DNA from: Torymus aiolomorphi
Lineage: Eukaryota; Arthropoda; Insecta; Hymenoptera; Torymidae
Direction of reading: 5' to 3'
Assembly: GCA_036365515.1 (NCBI GenBank)
Contig: CM070874.1
Coordinates: 114,745,235-114,809,234, forward strand
Length of the DNA stretch: 64,000 nucleotides
Made by a program: the position numbers and the translations under genes. Under the pieces are notes generated by a model. It saw nothing but the letters and a program-made list of their open reading frames with translations. It had not been told where the DNA came from and searched no databases. Positions 1 to 11,769 of the stretch are shown piece after piece. Position 1 is the stretch's first letter; each line of letters begins with the position of its first letter.

Positions 1-1130
1 AAGCATCAATAAACTTATTCTTGGGCATTTGCCTGGATCACGCTGTGAGAGGCATTTTACACACCTATAACCGATCTTGCAATTTGTACTAGAGTGTCTT
101 TATACTCTTTGACAGTTTCTGCACTGTAATACTCTCTGGTTCTTGTATCTCTCCCATCTAACTTTCTGGCAGGCTAGATATTTAATTTTGTATAGGTTTT
201 TTTGTATCGCTGTTTGGCGATATTTGTATGAAAAAATATTCTTGTGCATCTTCTCTTTGACTAAGCTTAGTTTTTATTACCTTAATTATTTCTATATTTG
301 ATAGACTGAGGTTGTTGATCTCATTTAGGATGTCTTTATCGCTGAAGTTTCCTTTGATACCTTTCAGGACTATGGATTTTGGTTTTTCGTTTTTGGGTGT
401 ATAGGTAAAAAACTTTATCTCTTCCTTGGTTAGGATTTCTTTTATGTTATTGTATACTTCTATGTTATGTGAGTTTATTTGGATAGTGTCATTTTCAATA
501 TCTCTTAGTGTGAAGAGCTTTATATTAATTTCTGTCTTGAAAGTCTCTATTAGGTTTTTAATTTCTGTGTTTTGACAGTAGATTGGCGGTGGTCTGATTT
601 GTTTGGTTATATTTCATATTTGGTTTAGCTTCTTCTCTATTCCTTGACTTGATTTATTATTGTTTTGTGTTGTTAGTACCTGACTTTTTTTGTTGCTTGT
701 ATTATGCTCTATACTAAGTTCTATATCCATATTATCGCTGTCATTTAAAAAGTTGAATTTGTTGTCCAATTCTGTGTCGCTTGTGTTATAGTTGAGCTTA
801 TCTTTGCTAGTTTTTTGGGCAATAGCCATCGTTCTTCGTCTATTGTTAGTGTTTTTTGACTGTCTCTTTGTTGCTGTTGGGTTTCTGCGTTCTCCTTGTC
901 TGAGTATGGGTCTTTTCCTTGGTTTTTTTTTCTCTGTGTGTTTAGGTTGGGTACGTGTTTTGTATCTGTTTTAATTTTGCCCATTTCTTTTAACACTTCT
1001 TTGTATTCGTGCTCGATTGAGCTGGTTAATGGTTGCGAATTTTGTCTTTTTGTTTTTTAAGTGTTACCGTCTTTCTGTATTTGTCTTTTAAGAGGTTCTT
1101 TGTTTGGCGTTTGCGACATTGCTAATCTAA
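1..1130 (-). pseudogene. Decayed non-LTR retrotransposon ORF1 (gag-like)
   Basis: Read on the minus strand, the first 150 bases encode a CCHC-type zinc knuckle cluster: QCRNCQRV, an interrupted H..TNC, then YRCVKC and PGKCPR, the arrangement at the C-terminus of Jockey/I-type LINE gag proteins. Further upstream (614-996) are polar, Asn/Ser/Lys-rich ORF pieces typical of the gag N-terminus. Stops and frame changes break it everywhere, so it is not functional. RNA binding would be the family role. It lies in the same orientation as the ORF2 remnant at 1870-3200 but downstream of it, so it is either a second copy in tandem or a rearranged fragment. The gag identity is firm from the knuckle spacing; the limits are approximate. 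Confidence 0.6.
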
Positions 1131-1869
1131 CCTCGCACGGTGCGGACGCCGGCGTTTCTGTGTTTTTGTCTTTTCTCGATATAATAATCGTAGTCTTTTT
1201 TATTTAGCTATTGGGGATCGACCACTTCTATCTTTATTTGTAACTTTTACTCGGTATTATTATTTCTGTTTCTTATATTCGAACGAGAGTTTGGCTGTCG
1301 TATCGACGCGATCTTGTCAGTACTTTTTACATTGTATTACATCTTTAAGTATAAATAAACTTAGCCTATTTTGTGATAATTAGTTACATGGCTCTTTAAG
1401 AGCACTTCTTAATTACATCTTTGATTGAATGAACATTTGGTTTGTGTTTTGGCGCATATTGTGACTGTGTACGATATTTATCTTAGGATTTTACGATGAC
1501 AGTTGTTTTTCTCTTTAAAAAAAAAAATTTTTGTAAAAAAATGCGAAGTTACATTGGATTATTTTTGGAGTTATGATTAAAGTTACCTTAAACTAATTTA
1601 TATACATTTGTACATTAAATGTAAGTTAAATCTTCTTTTTCTTCTTTATGTATTTAGTATTCATATTTCTTCTTTCTTCTTTGTATTTTTGATTTTCTTA
1701 ATTCTTTTTTTTTGTTTTTTTTTTCTTATTTCTTCTATGTACTTCGCATCTCCTTTTAGCCACCAGTATTTCTTGTGTAGTCTGTGTGTGGCTTTCTTGT
1801 CAGTCAACGGAATACCGTTTGCTGTAGCAATAGCTGTAGAGTATTTAAACGTTTTTTTGTCTGTTGACG

Positions 1870-3200
1870 CGTTTATATCTGGATTGTAGAGTATTTTTTT
1901 ATTCCATTTATGCCTTAGCCAATGATATATTGTTGGGATGTTGTTATGATCTTAAATGTATCCTTCTTTGTCTAGTATTATGAAAGCTTCTGGTGGAATA
2001 TATCCCGTTGATTTTGTTTTATTTACGTATTGATTGTCTATTTCGGTGATGTTTTTTTTTTTTATGATGTTATTGTTTTTTACTTTTTTCGTGTTTGCAA
2101 AATAATCTCTATTTTTATTATGAAATTATCAACTCTGGTGATGTTTACTTTATCGTAGATTTTTTCGTTGCTGATATATTTTTTAAAGTCTGATTCTACT
2201 GATCTGTGTTTGTACAGACACTTTCTGATGATGATTCTTTCAAATCTTTTAATTTTTTCCATGGTTGCTGCGTTAATGTTATACCAGATTGGTGAGGCAT
2301 ATATTAGGATAGATCTGATTAGTAGCATGTAGCAGATTAATTTGGTCTTGGGATTTAGCCATTTATTGTAGAAGATTCTGTTGTTACACTGAAAAAAATT
2401 TTACGTTGTGAGAACTGAAAGTACGGCTCTGACAACGATACTTTTTGGCTGATTTTCTTTTCGCTGAATTTTTTAGGTACAGTAATTGTATCGGTACAGC
2501 TGTGAGGGCCGTACAAGATACACTGAAAGCACTAATGTATAGAGTTCTTTTGTCGAAACATTAAATAGGTTATGATTCGACATACGTACATATTTTTCAT
2601 TAAAATAATCTCGATTGATAAATACACTGTATTACAGATGAAATACGCAAAAGTGGAATGCGAACACGCGATCGACCGGCGGATTTTGTGACTTTTTGAG
2701 GTTATAACATAAACGTTGGCTTCGCATTGTACCGTTGTCAACTAAATCGTACCCTTGTCAGAGCTGTACAAATACATTTGACGCATCTGACCAATAATGC
2801 CGTTACATTATACAAATAAATAGACTGCTTCAGCCGTCTGTAAGGGTAAATGATCAGTATAAATAGTGCTAGTACAGCAAATCGAAACTATGCTTTCTAC
2901 AGCCTAAAATTTTTTTCAGTGTAGCGTGGAATGCATTGTTGGCTTTTTTAATTTGTATATCTATGTGCTTATTGAGCCTTAGTGAATTGTCTGTGTGGAC
3001 TCCTAGATATTTGACACTTTTTTTGTGTGGAATTTCTTCTAGCGTATTATTTTTGAAATTGGTCATTTTTATGAAAAAATTGTTGTGGTTAATTTTTTGA
3101 AGTCTGCTTAAGTATCTGGTTGGTTTTCTGAATAGAATAGTTTCACATTTATTTATGTTTATTTTGAGTTTCCATGTGTTGTAGTATAAATTGATTTTAT
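1870..3200 (-). pseudogene. Decayed LINE ORF2, reverse transcriptase thumb and C-terminus
   Basis: Minus-strand pieces read as the 3' part of a Jockey/I-like reverse transcriptase: NKCETILFRKPTR, then VKYLGVH..LRLNKHI (3066-2924), then after a MITE insertion IRSILIYASPIWYN (about 2330-2270), and a tail with GYIPPEAFIILD and IYHWLRHKWNKKI (about 2010-1880). VKYLGV and the LxYASPIW pair are hallmark post-palm motifs of insect LINE reverse transcriptases. The catalytic palm is missing because the upstream side is cut at about 3200 by a palindromic repeat. A poly-T tract on the plus strand at 1705-1730 may mark its poly-A tail. Multiple stops show it is dead. Confidence 0.7.
2387..2921. mobile_element. 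TA-flanked MITE inside LINE ORF2
   Basis: The ends are perfect inverted repeats, CACTGAAAAAAATTTT at 2387 and its reverse complement ending at 2921, with TA immediately outside both ends. The TA target duplication and 535-bp size fit a Tc1/mariner-type non-autonomous element. It splits the LINE reading frame between the VKYLGV and YASPIW parts, which resume on either side. No coding sequence is recognisable inside. Confidence 0.8.
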
Positions 3201-3202
3201 TG

Positions 3203-3304
3203 CCCTACCGAAAAATCTCACGTGAGATCTCACGTGATTGCTCACTTGAGATCTCACGTGAGATCTCACCTCAAAATCTCACGTGAGATTCTGCTCGAGG
3301 GGGC
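3203..3304. repeat. Small CCCTA-ended palindromic GAGATCTC repeat
   Basis: Starts CCCTACCGAAAAATCTCACG and consists almost wholly of alternating GAGATCTC and TCACGTGA palindromes before ending CTCGAGGGGG. The start matches the ends of the 4-kb palindrome at 45344-49364 (CCCTATTGAAAAATCTCAGG), so both seem to be one repeat family. It truncates the LINE remnant. Confidence 0.6.
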
Positions 3305-3346
3305 AGTAAAAATCTTGCATTAATTAAAAACGAGTATTCCACAACT

Positions 3347-3504
3347 GAGAACTGCCTAATAGGTAGTTTTACCCCCCAAATGAGTTCAAAAATACACCTT
3401 TGAAAGCGTGAGAAATTTTAAAAAATTGTGAAACTATCTGAACCGCTTTGAAAGGTGTATTTTTGAATTCATTTGGGGGGTAAAACTACTATTAGGCAGT
3501 TCTC
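3347..3504. repeat. Hairpin, arms about 63 bp
   Basis: The left arm (GAGAACTGCCTAATA..CCCCCCAAATGA..TACACCTTT) is mirrored by the right arm (AAAGGTGTATTT..TCATTTGGGGGG..TATTAGGCAGTTCTC) with a short loop near 3420. No ORF. Probably a MITE. Confidence 0.75.
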
Positions 3505-3949
3505 ATTGTCAGTTAAATTTTAGTGATTTTTGGGAGCGTAGAGAAAGAAGTTATAAACATTTCAATTTTCATACACTTAACACAGGGCTTATGGGAAATC
3601 GCACCTCTTTCGTTCTAAATTGTACAACTTTGACGGCTTCGACTTTACTCAAACTTGCAGGGTAATAGTGAAAAAGCTAACGAACAATTTGAGTGCTTGA
3701 TAATAACTATTCAGAGTCTATGAGCGTAGTTATAATCAAATGAAAATAAAATCTGACGGAAACATGACTGTTACAGCCATAGCCATAGTGTGACAGCATT
3801 GCGAAAGAGGTTAGGAATGCGCATGTGCACTCGCTTGACTAGCTACCTATCGGTAGTACTCCCTTAATGGTTCTAAAGTTATCTGCATAACACCTCGCAC
3901 ATTTGCAGAATCTTATGCTGACAATTCTCGATCAATAATAAAAATTTCT

Positions 3950-4267
3950 AAGCCAATACTTGCCTACGATTTGATAGTATACGTAGCTGAACGAGATTTA
4001 CCATTTGCTGAAATATTTTATGAAGTTTTTCAAAGAATTCATTCATCTGGACTTTTGAAAGCCGCTATTAATAAAAGTAGATTAGGATATTTAATAACAA
4101 AGGAAGAAGAAAACTATTTAAAAGATGATTTTATCCCTATAATTGTTTTTATTACACTCTGTGGTTGTGCATTATTCACAATGGTTTTTATTATTGAATT
4201 CTTTCTAAAATGTATTCAGTTGTCTAGTATTCGCTTATATTCCAGATTGCAAGCTTACCTGAAATAA
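3950..4267 (+). pseudogene. Possible ionotropic-receptor C-terminal fragment
   Basis: An open stretch of about 100 codons ends at TAA 4265-4267. It reads RDLPFAEIFYEVFQRIHSSG (extracellular S2-like helix), LLK..R.GYL, then KDDFIPIIVFITLC..FTMVFIIEFFLK, a single hydrophobic transmembrane helix with a short cytoplasmic tail. This order (helix, SGL, short linker, last membrane segment, 15-20 residue tail) is that of insect divergent ionotropic receptors, which are chemosensory ligand-gated channels. There is no start codon, upstream stops occur near 3940, and no pore domain is seen, so it is a terminal exon or relic. Another single-pass membrane protein cannot be excluded. Confidence 0.4.
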
Positions 4268-4330
4268 ATGTTAAAATGTACTATTTCCTAACGCCATATA
4301 GGAAATTTAAGTTAGCTTGTAAAAAATAAA

Positions 4331-5471
4331 TTTTTCTTGATGCCCTGGTGGAAAGTACGTGGTTTCGCCATTGTTTTCGATAGCGAAAGAAGGACATTTA
4401 TCCATTACTAGGGCTTTCGCCACTGACAGCAGCTTTCGCCACGCATGCTTCTGAGTTGGTAACTAGGCAACTGCTTTTAGAGGTTTTGTCAACATATTCA
4501 AAGTCATTAACCTATGTACAACAAAAACAATCACTTCTGATCATCAAGCAACAAGCGATTTATATTGCTTTAATTTGTGAAATGGATAAACAGTACATTA
4601 CGATACTAGTGGCATAATAGTTGCACTTTACGCTCATAGATATAAGAGAGATAGACTGCGGATGTAGGTTAGCGGGAGTGGCACCCGTTGAGAGGGAGAC
4701 AGATGCATAGAAGGTATATGTAATAGAAGGTATGCTGTCTCTCTCTAACGCATGTGCGCGAACATGGTTAGAGGTGCCACTCTTGCTAACCTACACCCGC
4801 AGTCTATCTCTCTTATGTCTATGTTTACGCTACGCTCGGGCGCTTATACACGCCATGCCATAAAGAGCGACTTATGACACGTGTATCGTACATTATTTTA
4901 TAGCACTGACTGCATAAATCCGCCATGTCACGGATAGGCGTGACATAAATGCGGATTTATGCCACGCAGTGCTATAAAGATTGTTCATTAATAATGAATT
5001 GTCCTCATCCGACGAATCTGAAGATGAGGAAGAAGTGTGTAGAAAATTGATGTTTTCGAAGCACTCGCTGCGCTCGTACCGCAAATGTCGGGGCGGGCAT
5101 CGAACTCAACACGCTCGAGCTTTGATGAAATGAAAAACGCCTAAGAGTCAGAGCAGAAAAAGTGAGAATTAGTCGGGTTACATGCGAGAAGCTGAATGCA
5201 TGCTATTGCGGTGTTATCATTGTCGGTGGCGAAATATATATCGGCGAGACTAATTATGTAATAGTACATTATGATACGGGTAAGGAATGTGATTATTTAC
5301 CGAAGGAGACGTTTTTCGCACGAGCGAAGCGAGTGAGAAAAGTCGAATGCGGTAAAAATCATCTTACGCACCAGTGTCACACAGTATTTTATACCACGAG
5401 AGCCGAATAATCATATTAAAATTATGATTTTGAGTGCTATAAACGTACTTTCCACCGGGCATCAAGAAAAA
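4331..5471. mobile_element. TIR-bounded DNA element with nested hairpins
   Basis: Left end TTTTTCTTGATGCCCTGGTG and right end CACCGGGCATCAAGAAAAA are inverted repeats of about 29 bp with one indel, continuing into GGAAAGTACGT on both sides. Inside are two further hairpins: about 4638-4825 (ATAAGAGAGATAGACTGCGG and its complement) and about 4900-4976 (TATAGCACTG..CAGTGCTATA). The short ORFs inside have no recognisable product. It is a non-autonomous element. Confidence 0.7.
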
Positions 5472-5472
5472 T

Positions 5473-5602
5473 AGTATACGGTACACAAGACGAAAGATCA
5501 AGGCCCACCACTGCGTGATATAGCGCCCTCGGCTTCGCCTCGGGCGCCAACTTCACGCAGTGGCGGAACTTCAACTTTCGTCATTTGTACCGTAATGTAC
5601 TA
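5473..5602. repeat. Hairpin next to the TIR element
   Basis: Arms are anchored by TACGGTACACAAGACGAAAG and CACCACTGCGTG on the left and CACGCAGTGG and CTTTCGTCATTTGTACCGTA on the right. The loop carries a perfect GC-rich stem (CGCCCTCGGC..CTCGGGCG). Confidence 0.65.
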
Positions 5603-5609
5603 TTTAGTG

Positions 5610-5697
5610 TGGAAAATAAATTTTGTGCATGGAAAATAAATTTTGAGTGTGGAAAATAAATTTTGTGGGTGGAAAATAAATTTTGCGTGTGAAAATA
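5610..5697. repeat. 20-bp tandem repeat, four copies plus a partial
   Basis: The unit TGGAAAATAAATTTTGNGNN starts at 5610, 5630, 5650 and 5670, with a partial copy at about 5690. Only the last four bases vary. Confidence 0.9.
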
Positions 5698-6091
5698 GTA
5701 CATTACGCTTGGAAAATATTTATAATTATTTTTCTTATTAATGTAAAATTAATAAAATTATTATTATGGTTAATAAAGCTTATTAATTGTAAAATAATTG
5801 AATTTCTTTTTTTATTAAGGGCATTTTTTTAACATTTTAAATTAATGTTAATTTTCTTGGCGGGGAGCGGGGGGGTGGCTTCGCCCCCTGAACTCCCTGC
5901 GCCGTACGCCACCCACCCCCTATCTTTCGCCCTTACCCCTACTGGACTGCTCCGACTTCCACGCCGTTTTACAAAGATGTTTTACAATTAGTTTTAGTAC
6001 AGTTCATGTTTTATCTAATAGCCGAAATTATTTTCTTCGTAAGATCGAATGTCGGAAGGTGATTCTTGCCCGAGTCTAGCGAGTAGTCTGG

Positions 6092-7396
6092 ATTAAAGCC
6101 TGAAAAAATAGATGTTCGTATAATTAGTCAGGTTCTTATTTTTTCAAATCTATATAAAAAACAACCTTTATACCTCAAAAATATACATAAAAAATAACAT
6201 TTCAACATCTTCCTGCCTCCTCTATTTTGATTTATAAGTCTGTACATTGAGAAAAGGATTAGTTTACTGTTATCATGGCATTGTAACTGTTAACATGCGT
6301 ATGTTTAAATATGACCAAATATAGGCATTGTAACAGTTATAATGCCATGTTAACAGTTAAGTTACCATGTTCTCATAAACAATTTAAATATGTTACCTGA
6401 GAACATTGATATTGTAATAGTTACAATATGCTTATTATAGCAGTTTTTGAATCTAATGGCCAATTTTTTACCAGGATGATGTTTTATAATAAAAACGTTT
6501 GAAATAAAAACATCATTTATTTTTTTACTCCAACGTTTCGGACATTTTTATTGTTTATCCTGATAAGGGACATAAACAATAAAAATGTCCGAAACGTTGG
6601 AGTAAAACTAAATGGAGTTTTTATTTCAAACCTTTTTGTTATACAACAACATCATCCTAGTAGAACATTGGCTATTAGATTTAAAAACTACAATTTACAA
6701 GAACTTCTACCATCAGCTACTTTCAAATCTGAATATGTCTATTAGTTAATATAGATATTGTAACTATTACAATATCACATTTTATCCTTAAACATGTCAA
6801 ATAGTTGTATTTCAAATAGATAAATATGTTAACAGTAATAATATTCTTCTCTCAGTGTAATAACCACTGGATTTAAGTATTAACTTTTGCATATCGCCTC
6901 AGGGCACGTGGCGCTGCACTGAGATGCCTCGACCAAATGAGCTCAAATTTGGTGGAGATCTTCTTAATATGTATCTACACTGCTTAAGTGAAGCAGATTT
7001 TGAAATTAGACACCCAATCAATTTTTACATATAGAAATATATGAAAAAATTTCGAAAAGTCATTAAAAAATTGTTTAAAGATGTATATTAATGGAAGAGT
7101 CGAACTTTTTCAACATCTGCTTCACTTAAGCGATGTAGATACATATAAAGAAGATCTCCACCAAATTTGAGCTCATTTGAAGTGTGAGTATTAATTTGCC
7201 CTGAGGTGATATGCAAAAATTGATACTTCGATCCAGTGGTTATTACAGACTTATAACTCAAAATAGAGGAGCCAGGGACGTGTTAAAATGTTGTGTTTTG
7301 TATATATTTTTGAGGTATAAAGGTTGTTTTTTATATAGATTTGAAAAAATAATGATTTACCTAATTATACTAAAATCTATTTTTTGAGGCTTTAAT
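6092..7396. mobile_element. Nested foldback element
   Basis: Outer arms about 150 bp: 6092-6250 (ATTAAAGCCTGAAAAAATAG start) and 7247-7396 (reverse complement). Two separate hairpins lie inside: 6441-6702, centred on a hammerhead-like core, and 6857-7246 (GTAATAACCACTGGA arms). No coding region is supported. The nested structure suggests insertion of palindromes into a palindrome. Confidence 0.7.
6560..6600 (+). ncRNA. Hammerhead-ribozyme-like core (degenerate)
   Basis: CTGATAAG, then stem GGACAT / ATGTCC (6568-6573 with 6585-6590) around an 11-base loop, then GAAAC (6591-6595). This is the CTGANGA-stem II-GAAA layout of hammerhead cores with one core change (G to A). Stems I and III are not obvious, so activity is doubtful. 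Such motifs are known in Penelope-like and related retroelements. Confidence 0.3.
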
Positions 7397-8921
7397 TAAC
7401 CCAGGCTTTAATTACCCCCTTAAGTCAATTTTATAATTTTAAAGAAATAACAAATTATTGATTTTTGTTTTGTAATTCTCTATTGAATTATTGTATTCAT
7501 TAAACTGCTACATTAAAACACTGTTTCTTTTAATGGAAGCTTAAGTTAGAATGATATCCTGAATATATACTTCGATCAAAAACGTATTCCAAACAACTAC
7601 AAGCAGTATCCCAGCTACTTCTCTATATCTTAATCCCACCCTATGATTTCAACAAAACAAAAAACCAAACCAAAAGTACCCTCTAATCTTTCGCGAGCAG
7701 CTTATTATATACGTCAAGTCAACGCGGCCTACCTCCGTCGACATAAATCGATTAAACGGCCTTTTCGAAGGCGGGCGCGCGTGCGAGTGAGTTATAAAGG
7801 ATTTGCGGCCGATAATCGCGCGGCACGTGAGAGCCCTCTAATTCATTAATACAGCCGGGGATATTAATTCCCCACGGCGGTCGAGTATAATCGCGGCGCG
7901 TGCTCGTGCAGATCGCAGGTGTGTGGATATGTGTACCCGCATCGATGGCAGCACGACTATCGGCTATTATAGAGTCGTGGAAATGCAGGAGAGAAATTTG
8001 TGGCTGGCTAAGCGAGGTGAGAAGACCTTCGATCGTTCGGGCTTTATAGGTGAAAAGCGGCTGAAAAATTCGCGTGTACGTGAGAAATTTGAGTTGTTAC
8101 ATTTTTAGTTTTTCTTTTAATATTGAAAAACATTACGCGTCTTTATCGATCCATGAGAAGGTATTTTTAATATAAAACAAACTTTAAAATTCGTTTATTT
8201 ATCTCATATTTAATTAATTTACTATTGAATATGTGTGAATATCGAATGCAAACAGAAAGAAAAATCGCAAATCCAATCATAATTTGATAAATGGAAAAAG
8301 TTTGAAAATTTAATTTTCTAAATAAATATATTTTGCATGCTAAATTAATATTACTCAGGTAGTTGAGGATATCAAATTAGCAGCTATTTACAGCATTTTA
8401 TTTCTCACTTTACACGCGGCTGCATTCGATTACCGCGCCATTAAGCGCGCAGGATCTCGATAAGATGATCGCCTCGACCTCTTGAGCCCTCGCGTACGCT
8501 ACTCGCGCTCGTGCCGAAGTCACCGTTCATAAGTGCAATTAGAGGTGAATAAGCGCGAGCCGTTAAAAACTGCCGAATCAATCATCTATCCTTAACGTGA
8601 CTCTTGACTCGAACAAAAATCGAGGTTTCAATCACGATGAAAGTCTCTAATTTTTGTCTACGATAATTTTATATACAAATATTATATCATACGGAAAATT
8701 GCGTAGTATAATAAAAATTTGTGAAAAATCGGAAATGCTGAAAATACTTATTAGAAATCATCAAAATTGTTTTTTTACGTTATTATATTAATGCATAGAT
8801 TGATACTATGACTATAATTATTATAAAAAAATTAATATTTTGCAAGGTCATTCGTATATAAGAAGCCTTAAAACATAAATAATTATTTTTAGTTAAATAT
8901 GAATATTGCTCTCCAATTGTT
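7397..8921. other. Intergenic, no supported gene
   Basis: AT-rich DNA with a GC-rich, CpG-containing patch at about 7690-7920 and another at about 8400-8560. Short ORFs there lack family motifs and look like by-products of GC-rich sequence. The patches could be promoter or enhancer DNA; nothing more can be said. Confidence 0.5.
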
Positions 8922-9207
8922 TATTTGAAATATAATGGATCGATCCGAAGGAGGCAGGTAAAAAGAAAAAACAAGTTTTTACTTTAAATTTGTGCAACGT
9001 TTCGTTGGCATGTTCCGCCAACCTCTTCAGGCTTATTTTACCTAGCACATAACGTCAATGTGACGTTAATGTGACGTTATGTGCTAGGTAAAATAATCCT
9101 GAAAAGGTTGGCGGAACATGCCAACGAAACGTTGCACAAATTTAAAGTAAAAACTTGTTTTTTCTTTTTACCTGCCTCCTTCGGATCGATCCATTATATT
9201 TCAAATA
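8922..9207. mobile_element. Near-perfect 286-bp palindrome with hammerhead-like cores
   Basis: TATTTGAAATATAATGGATC at the left is mirrored to the last base by GATCCATTATATTTCAAATA at the right. The centre is a repeated TGACGTTA motif near 9050-9075. Each arm contains CTGAARAG, stem GTTGGC / GCCAAC, GAAAC (plus strand 9099-9130; minus strand in the left arm), again the layout of a hammerhead core. No ORF. Confidence 0.8.
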
Positions 9208-9339
9208 TAAATAATTATTATACATTTTCGATAATTCCGACAAATTGCATAAAATAAGAAACACTTTAACTATATTTTATTTTTAACCTTAATTGTCACG
9301 ATTTTTGCTATACTGTTTGCCGACTTTTCGAATCAACCT

Positions 9340-11260
9340 CTCCGTAAAAAACTGCTGCCGATTTAACGTTCGATTTCTTACCCTCGCCAATGTCTGACTG
9401 AGTCGGCACAACTTGATGTATATCTCTCGCGGCCGATCGACAGCAGACGCATATGTATACGTGTATAAACTAATGGTTGGCTTTTTTGCGCACGCATTGC
9501 GCTATGCACGTCTATACATACACAAAGCGCCCGCCGTGCGCATGAGGTAAGAGAGCGTGTGCGCGCACTGCTCGGTTATGAAAATGTATGCGGGAATTCG
9601 CGGCGCTGGCCCACATTTACAGGCGCGCGGCCTGGTGTGTTATTATACGTGTGGTTTTTGGTTCGGCGAATTCCTCCGGCATTTCTTGCCGGGTGTAATG
9701 TTCGCGGGGGACGCGGAAAGAGCGATTTTTTCGCGATGCTATCTTTTGTCGCCGAGCGTTTTGCAGAACGGTGTGGTACCGGTGGGTATAACGAACTGTT
9801 TATTCGAACGGGTCGTTTACGCGGCTCGATCGATGGGGTCGGCGAAGTGTCGCCAATGCGGTGGTTTTCTGGAAATTGTGTTGAAATTGCTGTTGAGAAT
9901 TACGGAGAGTTGTGTATAGGCGCGTAGTTTTATTTGAAATGGATAGGTGAAATTATGCTCAAAGTTTGTGGATTTTTCATGACTTGATAGCTTTTAAATA
10001 GGTTCAAATAGTTCTTCATAATAAGTGAGATTATTTTATTAATTCTAAACTAATTTTTAAGTAATTATAGTTTTGTCGACGCAGCCAGCGCTCCTTTTCT
10101 TTCTCTGCTCGGCAATTTTTAAAAATAAAGGCAAAAATCTTCCTGCTGTCTCTGGTGTTCCTCATTTCTATGACACAATATGCAAATTTCTCAGGCGATC
10201 GTAATAAATTAGCCAAACCATTTATTTTTAATTATAAACTTACAATCCTTTACTGTATAAACTCAAAATTTTGAAGTCTAACATTTTTTATTTATTATAT
10301 AAGTATTAATACAGTATCAACAAATTCCTTATTCACAAAGTTTTTAATGTATCAATCTGAAGAAATTCACCACTAAATTATACTGCCAATTGCCTCGTCT
10401 CCTAACATCGTTGACAAATTTTTTCCTTCATTCCGACACATTTCTCATCGTCCAATCAATTCGAACCTAAACGCCTTTAATTTCATTAGCTCGCCACCAC
10501 GACAAAAAAAATCACTCCGCTCTCTCGCTTTCTCCTTCTCTCTGCACCAAAGTGAGCGATCGCTAGACGCTCCACTGTACGCCGCCGCGAGTCCGCAAAA
10601 CCCAAGAATCCGCGTCGCGCGTGCGCGCCCTGCTCGCCGTCGGTATTTCCACATCCAATCCAATAACACCTGGGCAAAAAGCACGACGCGCGCGCGTGCG
10701 CGCCGGCATGGAAATAACGCGTGTCGCTCTTTTTCAAACCCGCGCGAGTGGGCAAAAATGCAGTGCAGTGTGTATATGCCCTGGTATCGGCGCTACACAT
10801 CTCCGATCGTAAATTAACCGCCGCCGACGCCGCCGCCGCGCAAAAGAAGCAGCGTATATATAAACGCGTGCGCGCGAAATTCCCTTCTCCATTAAGATTG
10901 CCATGCTCGATTTCTTCTGCAAACGCGCGCGGGCCTTTTCTCTTATTATCATAAAGGCCGCGCTCGAGTCGTCGCTGAAAAAGCGCGCACGTGAAATCGA
11001 GGGGGGAGAATGTATGTGCGTGCGCGCGAGTGTGGAGGATCGATCGGTGGAGCGCTAATCGATCGCTTTTCCAGCGCGGTCTTTAGCGCCGTAGATGGAT
11101 TAAAGAGGATGAGGATGAGCGCAGAAGCGATGCAGAGAGAGCTCATGGAGTTCTTGCGGCGAGTGGCGCGAGGTTTTGCTTTACCTTTTGGGGATAATTT
11201 TAGTGGCTCGACTTAATTGTTTGACAAATGGCCGGTTGATGGACGACGGAGTTGCTTAGG
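9340..11260. promoter_or_regulatory. CpG-rich intergenic block, promoter-like
   Basis: This block is much richer in CG dinucleotides than its surroundings, especially 9500-9920 and 10550-11190, and contains a consensus TATA box (TATATATAAA, 10855-10864) followed by GC-rich DNA. Overlapping ORFs occur on both strands in several frames, as GC-rich DNA produces by chance, and none shows a domain. A 5' exon or promoter of a gene outside the visible coding set is the best reading. Transcript data would be needed to say which gene. Confidence 0.35.
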
Positions 11261-11535
11261 ATATGGTCTTTATGGTATTGCTCCGGTGTGTTTTTAAGTA
11301 TTTTTAAGTGTACCGCTGCGCTGGGTCGAAGAATTCGCAATAATGCTAGAATGCTTCCGTGAAACTATATACCAGTTCTGACCAAAGTAAACGTTTATGC
11401 AAAAACTTATAGATGAAATTTTTCTTTCGATTCTACTTATAACGCGTTATATTTATTTTATATTAAAATATTATAAAACCTTCAGCACTAGCGTATAACA
11501 AGAAGAAAACTTCCATTATTATTACGTGATTCACA

Positions 11536-11768
11536 CACGGAGAAAAATGTTCTATTAAAAATTACTATGTCTTATTGTAACCGGGGGACAGACTTGAATT
11601 CTTAAAAAAATTACTATGTTTTCTAGCAAAAATTGCTATGTTTCTAGTAATTTTTACTACATTTATAGCAATTTTTGCCACAAAACATAATAATTTTTTT
11701 AAGAATTCAAGTCTGTCCCCCGGTTAGAATAAAACATAGTAATTTTTAATAGAACATTTTTCTCCGTG
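11536..11768. mobile_element. Palindromic MITE with CACGGAGAAAAATGTTCT ends
   Basis: CACGGAGAAAAATGTTCTAT at the left end and its exact complement at the right end. The arms run through TAAAAATTACTATG and CCGGGGGACAGACTTGAATT and meet in an AT-rich centre near 11650. Non-coding. Confidence 0.8.
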
Positions 11769-11769
11769 C

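Noticed and set aside
9557..9927. Two overlapping 120-aa plus-strand ORFs
   Set aside because: GC-rich DNA with both frames open; no recognisable motif or splice structure.
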